Positions 14,383 through 21,667 of a stretch of DNA of 27,010 bases are shown here, piece by piece. Both the position numbers and the translations under genes were made by a program. The stretch lies in the IMG/VR virus record IMGVR_UViG_3300033148_002195, positions 1 to 27,010 of that record; one strand, written 5' to 3'. The stretch is from a virus. Position 1 is the stretch's first letter, and each line of letters starts with the position of its first letter. The notes under the pieces are model-generated. The model saw nothing but the letters and a program-made list of their open reading frames with translations, had not been told where the DNA came from and ran no database searches.

Positions 14383-15140
14383 TGATTTGGTTGTATTGGG
14401 GTAATAAGACGATGAGTTTTTTAAGGTACATGACTGTGCATTCAGCTTGTGCTTTAAATGATAGAGTTGTCTTGATAGTGCGGTCGGAAGGAGTAGGTCG
14501 TGACTGGACGGAAAAGCAAGACATGACTCATTACACCGGCCCCGATTACACCGAATGCCTGAATGACTTGTCGAATTTGGAGATCGTCCCTTTGGATATG
14601 TTGTACTCAGATATTGCTTTGATGCACGCTCCTGAAATACATACAAGTGATTTGTTGGCTTGGAGGTTACTGGCGGATTATGGAGGAACCGTATCCGATA
14701 TGGATATTGTATATGTTAAACCTGTCCCAAAAGTAACGGAAAAAGTTCAATTGATTAAATTTGATTTTGGATACTATCCGGTTAGTTTTATGCAAGGCAA
14801 ACCTTGTGTTTTTTGGAAGGAGGTATATGAGCTGGCTTTAGAAAGATATAGTGCCAATAACTACGAGAGTTGCGGGGCTCCTATATTGCAAGAATTGGTC
14901 ACTCCTGGTGCATATAAAAGGCTTCCTTCTGAAACGGTTTTCCCATTTCATAATTGGCCTTGGGCTCGAATGAGACACGGTCTTTTTCGATTTGCCGTTG
15001 AGCGGTTGCCTAAGAAAACGATAGGTATACACTGGTTTGCCGGAGCAAATCAACAGTCCAATAATAGGTTTCAACATAATACTTATAAAGAACACCTTTG
15101 CACAATAAGCAAAGCTATACAGGTGACTTATGCGGGTTAG
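14382..15140 (+). CDS. GT32-like glycosyltransferase (capsular-polysaccharide type), 252 aa
   Basis: ATG 14382 shares its first base with the previous stop, and a gagg site lies at 14369-14372. MIWLYWGNKTMSFLRYM is a typical opening for this group. The hallmark TSDLLAWRLLADYGGTVSDMDIVYVKP carries the SDxxRxxxLxxxGGxxxDxD pattern of GT32/OCH1-like enzymes, with the DxD at D106 and D108. IGIHWFAGA near the end matches the conserved 'HhwagSW' region. It is a soluble metal-dependent sugar transferase. The end overlaps the next gene by 11 bases. Confidence 0.75.
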   Translation: MIWLYWGNKTMSFLRYMTVHSACALNDRVVLIVRSEGVGRDWTEKQDMTHYTGPDYTECLNDLSNLEIVPLDMLYSDIALMHAPEIHTSDLLAWRLLADYGGTVSDMDIVYVKPVPKVTEKVQLIKFDFGYYPVSFMQGKPCVFWKEVYELALERYSANNYESCGAPILQELVTPGAYKRLPSETVFPFHNWPWARMRHGLFRFAVERLPKKTIGIHWFAGANQQSNNRFQHNTYKEHLCTISKAIQVTYAG

Positions 15141-15918
15141 TATTGCAACGTGTGTGTCGTGCGCAGTGGACATGTTGGACTATTCCATAACGTCAATGAT
15201 GGAGAATCTTGGAGTCGATCGTGAGGAGTGTGTAGATTTAGTTATAGCAACATGGAATCCAAGTGCCGCAGTAGTTGACTGGATTAAGGAAAGGGAAAGA
15301 CCTGGCGTTTACTGGGTAGGGCATGACACTGACGAGTCTGTGGGATATGTTCCCAACCTTCGTGCATTAATTAATAAGTCTTTTGTAGCAGGTTTTTCCT
15401 TGAATCCTTGGGTGGTGCACACTGACGTGGATGTAGTGTACGGGCCTAATTGGTTGCACGAATTATTGCGGTGGGCAACCGATGAGTCTTACATTATTAA
15501 CAGTCAACATATCACTCATCCTCGCGTCAAAGGAGACCATGTCATAAAAGCCGATTTGGGATATCCACGTTTGGGAGAATTTGATGAAGTTAAGTTTAAA
15601 GAATTAGTAAGTAAGCATCAAAAACCAGGTGTGGTAGAAACTGAAAAAGATAGAGGAGGATGGATAAACACAGCTACCTTGCCTTATTTAATACACCAAA
15701 AGTGGTGGGAGCTATGCGGTCCGTGGGAACTGACGGGAGTGGGCAAGCGTATACTTCCCCCAGATCGACGGTTCATCAAACGTTGCCACGATAATGGGGC
15801 TAAGTTTCTTATGGCAATGGGGAGCGTCGTGTATCACTATGAAGGAGGGGAACGAAAGACAAGGCGTCCTAAAGGAACAGAACATTTACCAGAAGAAGGG
15901 GAGGTTGAGAATGGCTGA
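15130..15918 (+). CDS. GT2-like (GT-A) glycosyltransferase, 262 aa
   Basis: The start is ATG 15130, inside the end of the previous gene. MRVSIATCVSCAVDMLDYSI and DLVIATWNPS fit the GT-A nucleotide-binding half. GYVPNLRALINKSFVAG precedes WVVHTDVDVVYGPNWLHEL, whose D99-V-D101 is the DxD metal site. RGGWINTATLPYLIHQKWWELCGPWELTG matches the acceptor-side region, and VVYHYEGG near the end matches the common C-terminal His. The acidic/basic C-terminal tail is unremarkable. Donor and acceptor are unknown. It overlaps the next gene by 8 bases. Confidence 0.72.
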   Translation: MRVSIATCVSCAVDMLDYSITSMMENLGVDREECVDLVIATWNPSAAVVDWIKERERPGVYWVGHDTDESVGYVPNLRALINKSFVAGFSLNPWVVHTDVDVVYGPNWLHELLRWATDESYIINSQHITHPRVKGDHVIKADLGYPRLGEFDEVKFKELVSKHQKPGVVETEKDRGGWINTATLPYLIHQKWWELCGPWELTGVGKRILPPDRRFIKRCHDNGAKFLMAMGSVVYHYEGGERKTRRPKGTEHLPEEGEVENG

Positions 15919-16189
15919 TGAAGTCTACGATTATATTTGTTCGATAGGAGAGTTGATAGATAAATTGTCTATTGAGAATATCAAATGTCATCATGCAAAC
16001 GAGGAGATACTAGCTGAACGGAGAAAATACAAACCGAACACTAATCGAATATCCGAACTTGAATATAAAGCCCGCAAGGCAGGGGAACAAAGAGTCCGGC
16101 TTAGAGATGAAATTAATCGTAGGTTAGCGGAGGCCATAAAGCGGGGAGGCTTTAGTCACGCACCTGACGTGAGGACATACGAGTTATAA
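15911..16189 (+). CDS. Small alpha-helical protein of the glycan cassette, 92 aa
   Basis: An upstream ATG at 15794 would lie deep inside the preceding gene. ATG 15911, after ggggaggttgag, is the credible start. The protein is almost entirely helical and charged (GELIDKLSIENIKCHHANEE, RISELEYKARKAGEQRVRLR, DEINRRLAEAIKRGG), and would form a helical hairpin or coiled coil. The IGELIDKLSIENIK stretch resembles small helical proteins found in polysaccharide clusters, but I cannot name the family with certainty. Possible roles are adaptor or regulatory subunit for the adjacent transferases. It ends one base before the methyltransferase start. Confidence 0.6.
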   Translation: MADEVYDYICSIGELIDKLSIENIKCHHANEEILAERRKYKPNTNRISELEYKARKAGEQRVRLRDEINRRLAEAIKRGGFSHAPDVRTYEL

Positions 16190-16190
16190 A

Positions 16191-16751
16191 ATGCCTAGGT
16201 CTCAACAGCCCAAAGAGGCGGAGGGCATAGTAGTAGAGCTCATATTGCAAGACCCTAATCGTCGCATATTGGATGTAGGTTGTGGAGATGGTAAGTGGTC
16301 AGATTTGTTATTCGATAAAGTGCACCAATTAGATGGGGTAGAAATTTGGCCGGAGTATGTCAGGAAATACAATCTCATAGAACGATACGATCGTTTGTTC
16401 GTTGCCGATGTTATGAGTATGATTATGTGGAATTTGCTGCAGTATTGGGATGTGATCATTTTGGGGGATGTCCTTGAGCACTTAACAAAGGAGAATGGTT
16501 GGGTGTTGCTAAATGAGATTAAAGCGAACAAGTCTGAATGTTTTTTAATCATTCCTATTGCTGGTGAACGGGAACAGGACGGTTCGGTTTACGGGAATCC
16601 TTACGAAACACATGTTAGCTTTTGGAGCCATTCGGAGTTGACGGATTTCGGGTTTCAACTTCTTCATGAGGGCACGAATCCAAACGGCTTGGTGACTATA
16701 GGAACTTATAGATATAAGGACGAATCAAATGGTGGTCAGTCAGCATCATAG
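16191..16751 (+). CDS. Class I SAM-dependent methyltransferase, 186 aa
   Basis: Motif I is ILDVGCGDGKW (residues 26-36), an acidic end of strand 2 follows in LDGVEIWPEY, and motif IV-like DVIILGDVLEHL sits at 87-98. This is the layout of class I methyltransferases of the Methyltransf_11/23 type. No target-recognition domain is present, and the size fits small-molecule or sugar O-methyltransferases. In this setting the likely substrate is a glycan or sugar intermediate, but DNA or protein cannot be excluded. The end overlaps the sulfotransferase start by 23 bases. Confidence 0.8.
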   Translation: MPRSQQPKEAEGIVVELILQDPNRRILDVGCGDGKWSDLLFDKVHQLDGVEIWPEYVRKYNLIERYDRLFVADVMSMIMWNLLQYWDVIILGDVLEHLTKENGWVLLNEIKANKSECFLIIPIAGEREQDGSVYGNPYETHVSFWSHSELTDFGFQLLHEGTNPNGLVTIGTYRYKDESNGGQSAS

Positions 16752-17292
16752 ATTTGTGGGCATCCAAATACCGCATACAGGCTCCACAAGTTTTGGGGTT
16801 TGGTGCTGTCGGTATTTTGAAGCTCGTAAAATACAATCAAAGCACGCTTGGAAAGTACCGGAGAAGTTTGAGCATTATTCTCGTTATTGTTTAGTTCGCA
16901 ATCCATATGATCGTATGATGGCTTGGTGGTGGTTTGGGAAAGAGCATGGAGAAGAGAATGTTTCTTTTGAACAATTTATGGAATTCATTATAGAGAGGAA
17001 AGAGTGGGCTCCTGAGGCGATGGATGGTCGATTAAGGATACCCGAATTTTACCAGCCCCAATATAAGTGGATTGATCGGGCTCAAATAGATGTATGGGTT
17101 AGACTTGAGGACATTCCGAAAGGCTTAGGTAAGTTTTCTTTCGTTGGCAAAGAAATACCGCCTTTCCCTCATCGGAATAAGACTGTTACAAAACCTCAGA
17201 TTTCTGCTTATAACTATCTCAGCGATTCTCGGAAACGGTTGGTATTGGAATACTGCAAAAAGGACTTTGAGATATTTGGGTATGAGCAATAA
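16729..17292 (+). CDS. PAPS-dependent sulfotransferase (Sulfotransfer_2-like), 187 aa
   Basis: The start at ATG 16729 gives MVVSQHHRFVGIQIPHTGSTSFGVW. The segment IPHTGSTS (14-21) is the 5'-phosphosulfate-binding loop (family: IPKTGGTS). YCLVRNPYDRMMAWW contains R57 of the 3'-phosphate-binding motif. The family consensus RxPxxRxxS has Ser where this protein has A65. YCKKDFEIFGY at the C-terminus is the usual ending for the group. It would transfer sulfate from PAPS to a hydroxyl or amine, most probably on a carbohydrate given the neighbours. PAPS would have to come from the host. The altered Ser makes full activity less certain. Confidence 0.75.
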   Translation: MVVSQHHRFVGIQIPHTGSTSFGVWCCRYFEARKIQSKHAWKVPEKFEHYSRYCLVRNPYDRMMAWWWFGKEHGEENVSFEQFMEFIIERKEWAPEAMDGRLRIPEFYQPQYKWIDRAQIDVWVRLEDIPKGLGKFSFVGKEIPPFPHRNKTVTKPQISAYNYLSDSRKRLVLEYCKKDFEIFGYEQ

Positions 17293-17304
17293 AAGTGGTG
17301 CACA

Positions 17305-18027
17305 ATGAAATACAGTTTTCTACTACCTTACTATGACCGATCACTTCTATTGGAAGTAACGTTAGAGTCTTTTGAAGGATTCTATTCGAGTCGGGAAGAT
17401 TGGGAAGTGGTGATAGTAGAAGACTTTAAAAACGTAAAAGACACCACACTAAACACAGAATTGAAGGAGGTCATAAAGAAATTTTCTTTACCTGTAAGGA
17501 TAGTTGAGGGCTTTGAAGATAGTTTCAATCCTTCGGTATTGTTTAATTTAGGGGCCAAACAAGCACAAGGCGAGTTTTTGATTTTGTCCAACCCGGAGTG
17601 TAGGCATGTAGTAGATGTATTGTCCGGATTGGATGAGGAATTTGAGTATGACAAAGACTGTTACGTGGTGTGTGCTTGTAGGGCGTTGAACGAAGACGGT
17701 TCGTTCTACAGATGGTATCAGCATTCAGAACACCGAAACGCTTGTTATCATTTTTGCTCTGCTATCAGTCAGGAGAATTACTGGAGAATAGGCGGGTTTG
17801 ATGAGCGTTTCAAAGACGGTTACGGTTATGATGATAACGCATTCCGTGATCGTGTGGCAAGAGGTGGTGTCCCTTTTGTAGTACGGGATGATTTGGTGGT
17901 TGAACATCAATGGCACCGAAAGGTGAGACCAGGGAATTACAGACAGGCATTACGCCATAATAGGGAGTTGTACAAGAGGTATTATGGAACGGGAAAGCAA
18001 AGTATGGGGACAGCGTTGGCTGATTAG
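17305..18027 (+). CDS. GT2-family glycosyltransferase, 240 aa
   Basis: Start ATG 17305 after a weak site; 12 bases separate it from the previous stop. MKYSFLLPYYDRSLLLEVTLESF and WEVVIVEDF form the nucleotide-binding half of a GT-A domain. ALNEDGSFYRWY, WRIGGFDERFKDGYGYDDNAFRDRV (residues 160-184) and the following VVEHQWH are characteristic of GT2/GT27-type enzymes. GGFDE and the D-rich loop supply the catalytic base region, and the late His binds the metal. The early DxD site is atypical (SNPEC at 95-99). Its last 44 bases overlap the cupin gene. Confidence 0.75.
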   Translation: MKYSFLLPYYDRSLLLEVTLESFEGFYSSREDWEVVIVEDFKNVKDTTLNTELKEVIKKFSLPVRIVEGFEDSFNPSVLFNLGAKQAQGEFLILSNPECRHVVDVLSGLDEEFEYDKDCYVVCACRALNEDGSFYRWYQHSEHRNACYHFCSAISQENYWRIGGFDERFKDGYGYDDNAFRDRVARGGVPFVVRDDLVVEHQWHRKVRPGNYRQALRHNRELYKRYYGTGKQSMGTALAD

Positions 18028-18337
18028 GAAAGACAGTACACATGCTACATCATTCTTGAAGCTGGATGAGGGTTACAGGTGTAGTTGGCATTGTCATCAA
18101 GAGAAATACAACTTGTTCTTTGTGGTATGGGGCAAGATTGGCATTTTAATTGAAGGCATTGATGGGTGTAGAAAAGAGACAATCCTTACTGAAGGACAAT
18201 TTCTTACTGTAGCTCCTCGGCAATGGCATGAGTTTCGGGTTTATGAGCATTCTGGTGTAATTGAGGAGATGTATGTTGAGTATTCGGAAAATGACATAGA
18301 ACGAGAGACAAAAGGAGGCAAGCTGATATGCAGTTGA
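17984..18337 (+). CDS. Cupin-fold protein (sugar isomerase-like), 117 aa
   Basis: ATG 17984 follows agaggt (about 17974-17979). Cupin motif 1 is seen as YRCSWHCHQEKYNLFFVVWG, with H36 and H38 plus a following Glu. Motif 2 is seen as GQFLTVAPRQWHEF (G71, P78, H82). The single-domain size and motif spacing match small cupins such as D-lyxose isomerase-like or mannose-6-phosphate-isomerase type II-like proteins. A metal-dependent role in making or modifying a sugar precursor fits the cassette. Other cupin functions, such as binding or oxygenation, cannot be excluded. It overlaps the next gene by 10 bases. Confidence 0.72.
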   Translation: MERESKVWGQRWLIRKDSTHATSFLKLDEGYRCSWHCHQEKYNLFFVVWGKIGILIEGIDGCRKETILTEGQFLTVAPRQWHEFRVYEHSGVIEEMYVEYSENDIERETKGGKLICS

Positions 18338-18651
18338 CAGGTCTTGAATCAGTATTGTTGGGTGGGCTTATTGTAAGTGCTTCCGCATTTTTCACGGCTA
18401 TGGGTAAGGAGCTTTTGTTTAAAAGAAGCATAAGAGATATAAGCGATAAGTATTTATCTCAGTCCATGTTTGAAAGGCAAACGGAAGTATGTAAAGAACG
18501 ATTTGATCGTGCGGATAATGAAACGGAAGAGACCCGTAAAGAGGTCGCACGGCTTTCTGCTATGTTTGAAAGGTTTATCATATTCAGTGATATTCCTTTA
18601 GACACCAAGCAGAAGATAATTAACGGGGGAGGGGTTAAGAGCAATGGCTAG
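18328..18651 (+). CDS. Membrane-anchored coiled-coil phage protein, 107 aa
   Basis: ATG 18328 follows aaaggaggc (18310-18318). Residues about 8-26 are hydrophobic (VLLGGLIVSASAFFTAMG) and could span a membrane once. Residues 30-90 are charged and helical with heptad character (KERFDRADNETEETRKEVARL). One N-terminal anchor with a coiled coil resembles small phage membrane proteins encoded near lysis or head genes, but the family is not recognised. It is placed between the cupin and the head-tail adaptor, overlapping both, so it is translated with them. A holin-like role is possible, but one span and this location make it weak. Confidence 0.65.
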   Translation: MQLTGLESVLLGGLIVSASAFFTAMGKELLFKRSIRDISDKYLSQSMFERQTEVCKERFDRADNETEETRKEVARLSAMFERFIIFSDIPLDTKQKIINGGGVKSNG

Positions 18652-19012
18652 AACTACGGTGTTAGAAGTTAAGGACATTATCGACACAAATTTGTCTAGC
18701 TCTATTGTACAAGCATTTATCGATGACGCAAGCAATTTGTTAGATGAATTGTTTGAAGACGAGACAGGTATAAGCGATGAGTTGCTCGCTTCGATTGAAA
18801 AGTGGCTCGCCTCACATTTCGTGGCTATCAGAGACCAGAAGCCTAAGTCTGAAAAGATAGGAGATGCGAGTATTACTTATCATGGGACGTCCGGAAAGGG
18901 CTTGGAATTCACTCCTTATGGGCAGCAGGCATTATTGTTAGACACTACCGGTAGGCTAAAATCTATAGGAGGGAAACGCGCTACTTTCAAGGCGGTGGAT
19001 ATGAACTTATGA
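18644..19012 (+). CDS. Head-tail adaptor (connector) protein, 122 aa
   Basis: Start ATG 18644. The pattern EVKDIIDTNLSSSIVQAFIDDASNLLDEL, then LLASIEKWLASHFVAIRDQKPKSEKIGD, then GLEFTPYGQQALLLDTTGRL is that of small helical adaptor proteins (gp6/gp15-like). These dock under the portal to link head and tail. Size is normal for the group. It lies amid accessory genes but is followed by the other connector genes after the second sulfotransferase, so the adaptor and joining genes have been separated by about 1.4 kb of inserted genes. It overlaps the DUF115-like gene by 4 bases. Confidence 0.75.
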   Translation: MARTTVLEVKDIIDTNLSSSIVQAFIDDASNLLDELFEDETGISDELLASIEKWLASHFVAIRDQKPKSEKIGDASITYHGTSGKGLEFTPYGQQALLLDTTGRLKSIGGKRATFKAVDMNL

Positions 19013-19719
19013 AACCGTGGATACCAAATAGAATTTGGAATCAACAAGCATGTTGGATTATAGGAGGAGGACCGAGCATTCTTGACGTTCTCGAAGTGCC
19101 TGCCGAGACCCAAGAACAGGTCTTGAAAAAGGAAGTGCATTCTTCCATATTGTCTGGATACTTTGGGGCTATTCGTGATGAACACGTGATAGGGATCAAT
19201 AATGTGTACCAGATTGGCTCGTGGATAGACATTGTGTTCTTTGGAGATTGTAGTTGGTATAATGTTCATCGGAACGCCTTGGTATCCTTTTCGGGTTTGA
19301 AAGTTTCGTGCTGTCGTAGGTTTGAAGGTTGGAAAGATTCTGACAGTCGGGGTATTTTATATATGAAAAAGGACGGGGATGTGAGACAAGGTATCACAAC
19401 CAAACCAGGGTATGTATCGTGGAATAGCAACTCGGGGCTCGCGGCTATAAGCATGGCAGTTCAGTTAGGCGTTAAAAGAATATTCTTGCTTGGTTTTGAT
19501 ATGAGCGCACGAGGAAGATATAGTCACTGGCATGGTTATCATAATCATGTAGGAAGAGTGCGAAGACGATTAAATTACACATCCCTAATTAACAGAACAG
19601 CTCGTGTGGCAAGTGATGCTGAAAGGCTTGGATTGGAAATTTTGAATGTTAATTCGGGAAGCGCGATTCCTTACTTTCCAAAGATCACACTGGAAGAGGC
19701 TTTAGAATGGAACGACTGA
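19009..19719 (+). CDS. DUF115/GT42-like Rossmann glycosyltransferase-family protein, copy 2, 236 aa
   Basis: It starts at ATG 19009 within the adaptor's last codons. WIIGGGPSI (residues 16-24), VIGINNVY (60-67), DIVFFGDCSWY (74-84) and WNSNSGLAAI...GVKRIFLLGFDM (138-165) align motif for motif with the 12138 protein. HWHGYHNH and a terminal AERLGLEILNVNSGSAIPYFP match its C-terminal part. The two are therefore paralogues, clearly diverged. It carries an insertion of about 25 residues after GGGPSI. The predicted role is as for copy 1: a Rossmann-type glycan transferase related to Maf/DUF115 and similar in layout to GT42. It overlaps the sulfotransferase start by 13 bases. Confidence 0.7.
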   Translation: MKPWIPNRIWNQQACWIIGGGPSILDVLEVPAETQEQVLKKEVHSSILSGYFGAIRDEHVIGINNVYQIGSWIDIVFFGDCSWYNVHRNALVSFSGLKVSCCRRFEGWKDSDSRGILYMKKDGDVRQGITTKPGYVSWNSNSGLAAISMAVQLGVKRIFLLGFDMSARGRYSHWHGYHNHVGRVRRRLNYTSLINRTARVASDAERLGLEILNVNSGSAIPYFPKITLEEALEWND

Positions 19720-20417
19720 TGCCCGCGCCTATCCTAATCACGGGGGCTGCCAGAAGTGGAACAAGTATGGTGGCAGGTGTCATCAATATTTGTGGTGCTT
19801 TCGGGGGCAACATGTCAGGCCCTAATAAGCATAATCAGAAGGGCATGTTTGAAAATGCTCATATCCGCAATAAGATTGTAAAGCCCTATCTTCGAGGATT
19901 AGGACTTGATCCTCTTGGGCAATATCCCTTGCCTGATGTGAATAGTTTGCTTATTCCAGTTAATTGGAGGAAAAGAATTGAGCAAGTTTTGATTCGAGAA
20001 GGTTACAAAGAAGGGCCCTGGATGTATAAGGGAGCCAAGATGTGTCTTATGTGGCCGGTTTGGAATTTTGCTTTTCCCGACGCTAAGTGGATTATCGTGA
20101 GGCGGCGCACAGGGGACATCGTTCAGTCTTGCTTGAAAACTGGATTCATGCGTGCTTTTGAAAGTCCGGAGTTCCGTAGAATGGTGGGTGCTTCCGATGT
20201 TAAGGAAGGTTGGATTTGGTGGGTTCGTCAACACGAAAAAAGATTCGTTGAGATGATTACGGAAGGATTGAATTGTAAAATTGTTTGGCCCGAAAGAATG
20301 GTACGTGGTGACTATCAGCAAATAATGGATACCATTGAATGGGTTGGTTTGGAATGGAAAAGTGAGGTACTAAATTTCATCGATCCTAAATTGTGGAAGG
20401 CAAGAAGGAAGAATTAA
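19707..20417 (+). CDS. Sulfotransferase (Sulfotransfer_1/3-like), 236 aa
   Basis: ATG 19707 after ggaagagg (19692-19699) is preferred; an ATG at 19719 is the alternative. ILITGAARSGTSMVAGVI (residues 9-26) is the PAPS 5'-phosphosulfate loop, and WIIVRRRTGDIVQSCLKT holds R133 and S141 of the 3'-phosphate site. MFENAHIRNKIV, YKGAKMCLMWPVW and the late WPERMVRGDYQQIMDTIEWVGL are as in bacterial sulfotransferases acting on carbohydrates. It differs in motif style from the sulfotransferase at 16729, so the two are not a recent duplication. Role: transfer of sulfate to a glycan or similar acceptor. Confidence 0.78.
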   Translation: MERLMPAPILITGAARSGTSMVAGVINICGAFGGNMSGPNKHNQKGMFENAHIRNKIVKPYLRGLGLDPLGQYPLPDVNSLLIPVNWRKRIEQVLIREGYKEGPWMYKGAKMCLMWPVWNFAFPDAKWIIVRRRTGDIVQSCLKTGFMRAFESPEFRRMVGASDVKEGWIWWVRQHEKRFVEMITEGLNCKIVWPERMVRGDYQQIMDTIEWVGLEWKSEVLNFIDPKLWKARRKN

Positions 20418-20418
20418 G

Positions 20419-20772
20419 ATGAGTGATTTTCCAAACAGTCAACTTAATCAAACTGCCGTTTATTGGGGTTCTCCAATGGAGGATGGTTACGGTGGTTTTA
20501 CTTGGAGCAGCCCTGTTGAAATAGATTGCAGATGGCAAAATTCTACTAAAGTTATCACCACAGGAAATGGTGATGAGATTGTTTGCAGGGCTGTCGTTTA
20601 TGTAGATCAAGATGTAGATGAGGAAGGAATGATATACCTTGGCACTTTAGATGATTTGGACTCTGGTCAAGAAGCAGACCCCATGACAGTAGACGGTGCT
20701 TATAAAATAGTGCGGTTTGATAAAAGTCCTGCAGTCCGGGGAGGCGTCTACTTACGGAAGGTGTATTTATAA
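20419..20772 (+). CDS. Head-tail joining / head closure protein, 117 aa
   Basis: ATG 20419, one base after the previous stop (gaaggaag upstream). A small beta-barrel-like protein with NQTAVYWGSPMEDGYGGFTWSS, CRWQNSTKVITTGNGDEIVCRAVVY and YKIVRFDKSPAVRGG. This is the typical layout of stopper/head-closure proteins of the gp16/FII class, in which a barrel domain with a central loop seals the connector. It directly precedes the tail-completion gene with a one-base overlap. The order adaptor, closure, completion, terminator, tube is standard once the accessory genes are ignored. Confidence 0.7.
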   Translation: MSDFPNSQLNQTAVYWGSPMEDGYGGFTWSSPVEIDCRWQNSTKVITTGNGDEIVCRAVVYVDQDVDEEGMIYLGTLDDLDSGQEADPMTVDGAYKIVRFDKSPAVRGGVYLRKVYL

Positions 20773-21257
20773 TGGCCAAAGTTAAGTTGCATGGATTTGA
20801 TAAGGTAATGAGAAATTTGAACAAGGAGCTCGCGGGAATTGAGAACCGTTCCTTGAAAGGCTTGATCCGTGCGACCATTCTCATTAGGCGGGACATGGAC
20901 CAGACTTCTCCTATTATACCACTAGATACTGGGAATTTGCGAGCAAGTTTTTATACCGTAACTTCTAAAGGGAGAATAACGCGAGGGGCTAATCCTAAGT
21001 TTAAAGGTAAGCAAGCCAAAACGCTGGCGGCGAACCATCCCGGGGAAGTCGACCAAGCCCGAGCTTTAATTAGTCGAGAAGATCGACCAGCGGTTGCATT
21101 GGGGTTCTCGGCCTTCTATGCCTTTTTTGTCCATGAGATGGTTGGTGCACACTTCCAACGTCCAGGCTCGGGGGCCAAATTTTTTGAGTCCGCTTTGAAA
21201 CGCAACCACGATAAAATTGTCAAGGTCATTCAGGAGGAGGCGAGGTTAAAGAAATGA
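20772..21257 (+). CDS. HK97 gp10-like tail completion protein, 161 aa
   Basis: The start ATG 20772 overlaps the previous stop. LHGFDKVMRNLNKELAGIE, then PLDTGNLRASFYTV, VALGFSAFYAFFVHEM and AKFFESALKRNHDKI are the recognisable blocks of HK97-gp10-type proteins: the 'dTG.Lr.s' motif, the 'YA.yvE/HeG' motif, and a final helix. Slightly longer than the usual 110-150 aa. It functions at the head-tail interface during tail completion. It overlaps the next gene by 4 bases (ATGA). Confidence 0.82.
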   Translation: MAKVKLHGFDKVMRNLNKELAGIENRSLKGLIRATILIRRDMDQTSPIIPLDTGNLRASFYTVTSKGRITRGANPKFKGKQAKTLAANHPGEVDQARALISREDRPAVALGFSAFYAFFVHEMVGAHFQRPGSGAKFFESALKRNHDKIVKVIQEEARLKK

Positions 21258-21649
21258 ATCCCTGTTCTGTCGATATTAAAGATATGCTTGAGACTGAAAG
21301 CAGTCTAGGACTTACGTTTGCTTCCAACTTGTTTATTGGGCGGGAACCTACCAGTCCTGATAATTGTGTAACTATATTTGATACCCCTGGACGAGCCCCT
21401 CAACAGACGTATGTGCAAGGGGAGGACTATTATTACCCATCGGTCCAAATACGGGTACGAAACAACGATTACTTGACAGGTTGGGATTTGATAAATGATA
21501 TAAAGGTACTTTTACATAACAAGTCTCAAGAGACGTGGAATGGTACATTATATAGTGCCATTGCTTGTAGTATCGAACCAGCCCTACTTGATTGGGATGA
21601 GAATGGAAGGGCGCGGTTCGTTACTTCATTTGATATACAAAGAAAATAG
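21254..21649 (+). CDS. Tail terminator protein, 131 aa
   Basis: ATG 21254 overlaps the preceding stop, with aggaggag at 21232-21239. The pattern DIKDMLETESSLGLTFASNLFIGREPTSPDNCVTIFDTPG, then YYYPSVQIRVRNNDYLTGWDLINDIKVLL, is that of phage tail-terminator (minor capsid/gpU-like) proteins, which cap the tail tube. Size and position (after gp10-like, before the tail-tube gene) are as expected. There are no unusual features. Confidence 0.75.
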   Translation: MNPCSVDIKDMLETESSLGLTFASNLFIGREPTSPDNCVTIFDTPGRAPQQTYVQGEDYYYPSVQIRVRNNDYLTGWDLINDIKVLLHNKSQETWNGTLYSAIACSIEPALLDWDENGRARFVTSFDIQRK

Positions 21650-21667
21650 GAAAGGAGGTAGAGACAA

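Noticed and set aside
14074-14646. Minus-strand frame of 190 codons across the radical SAM C-terminus and GT32-like gene
   Set aside because: Covers two real + strand genes and their junction; no recognisable motif; every supported gene is on the + strand.
21473-21504. Promoter-like TTGACA with a downstream TATAAA
   Set aside because: Lies inside the tail terminator gene; the spacing to TATAAA is 20 bases, and the 17-base position (tgatat) is a poor -10 match. No independent support.
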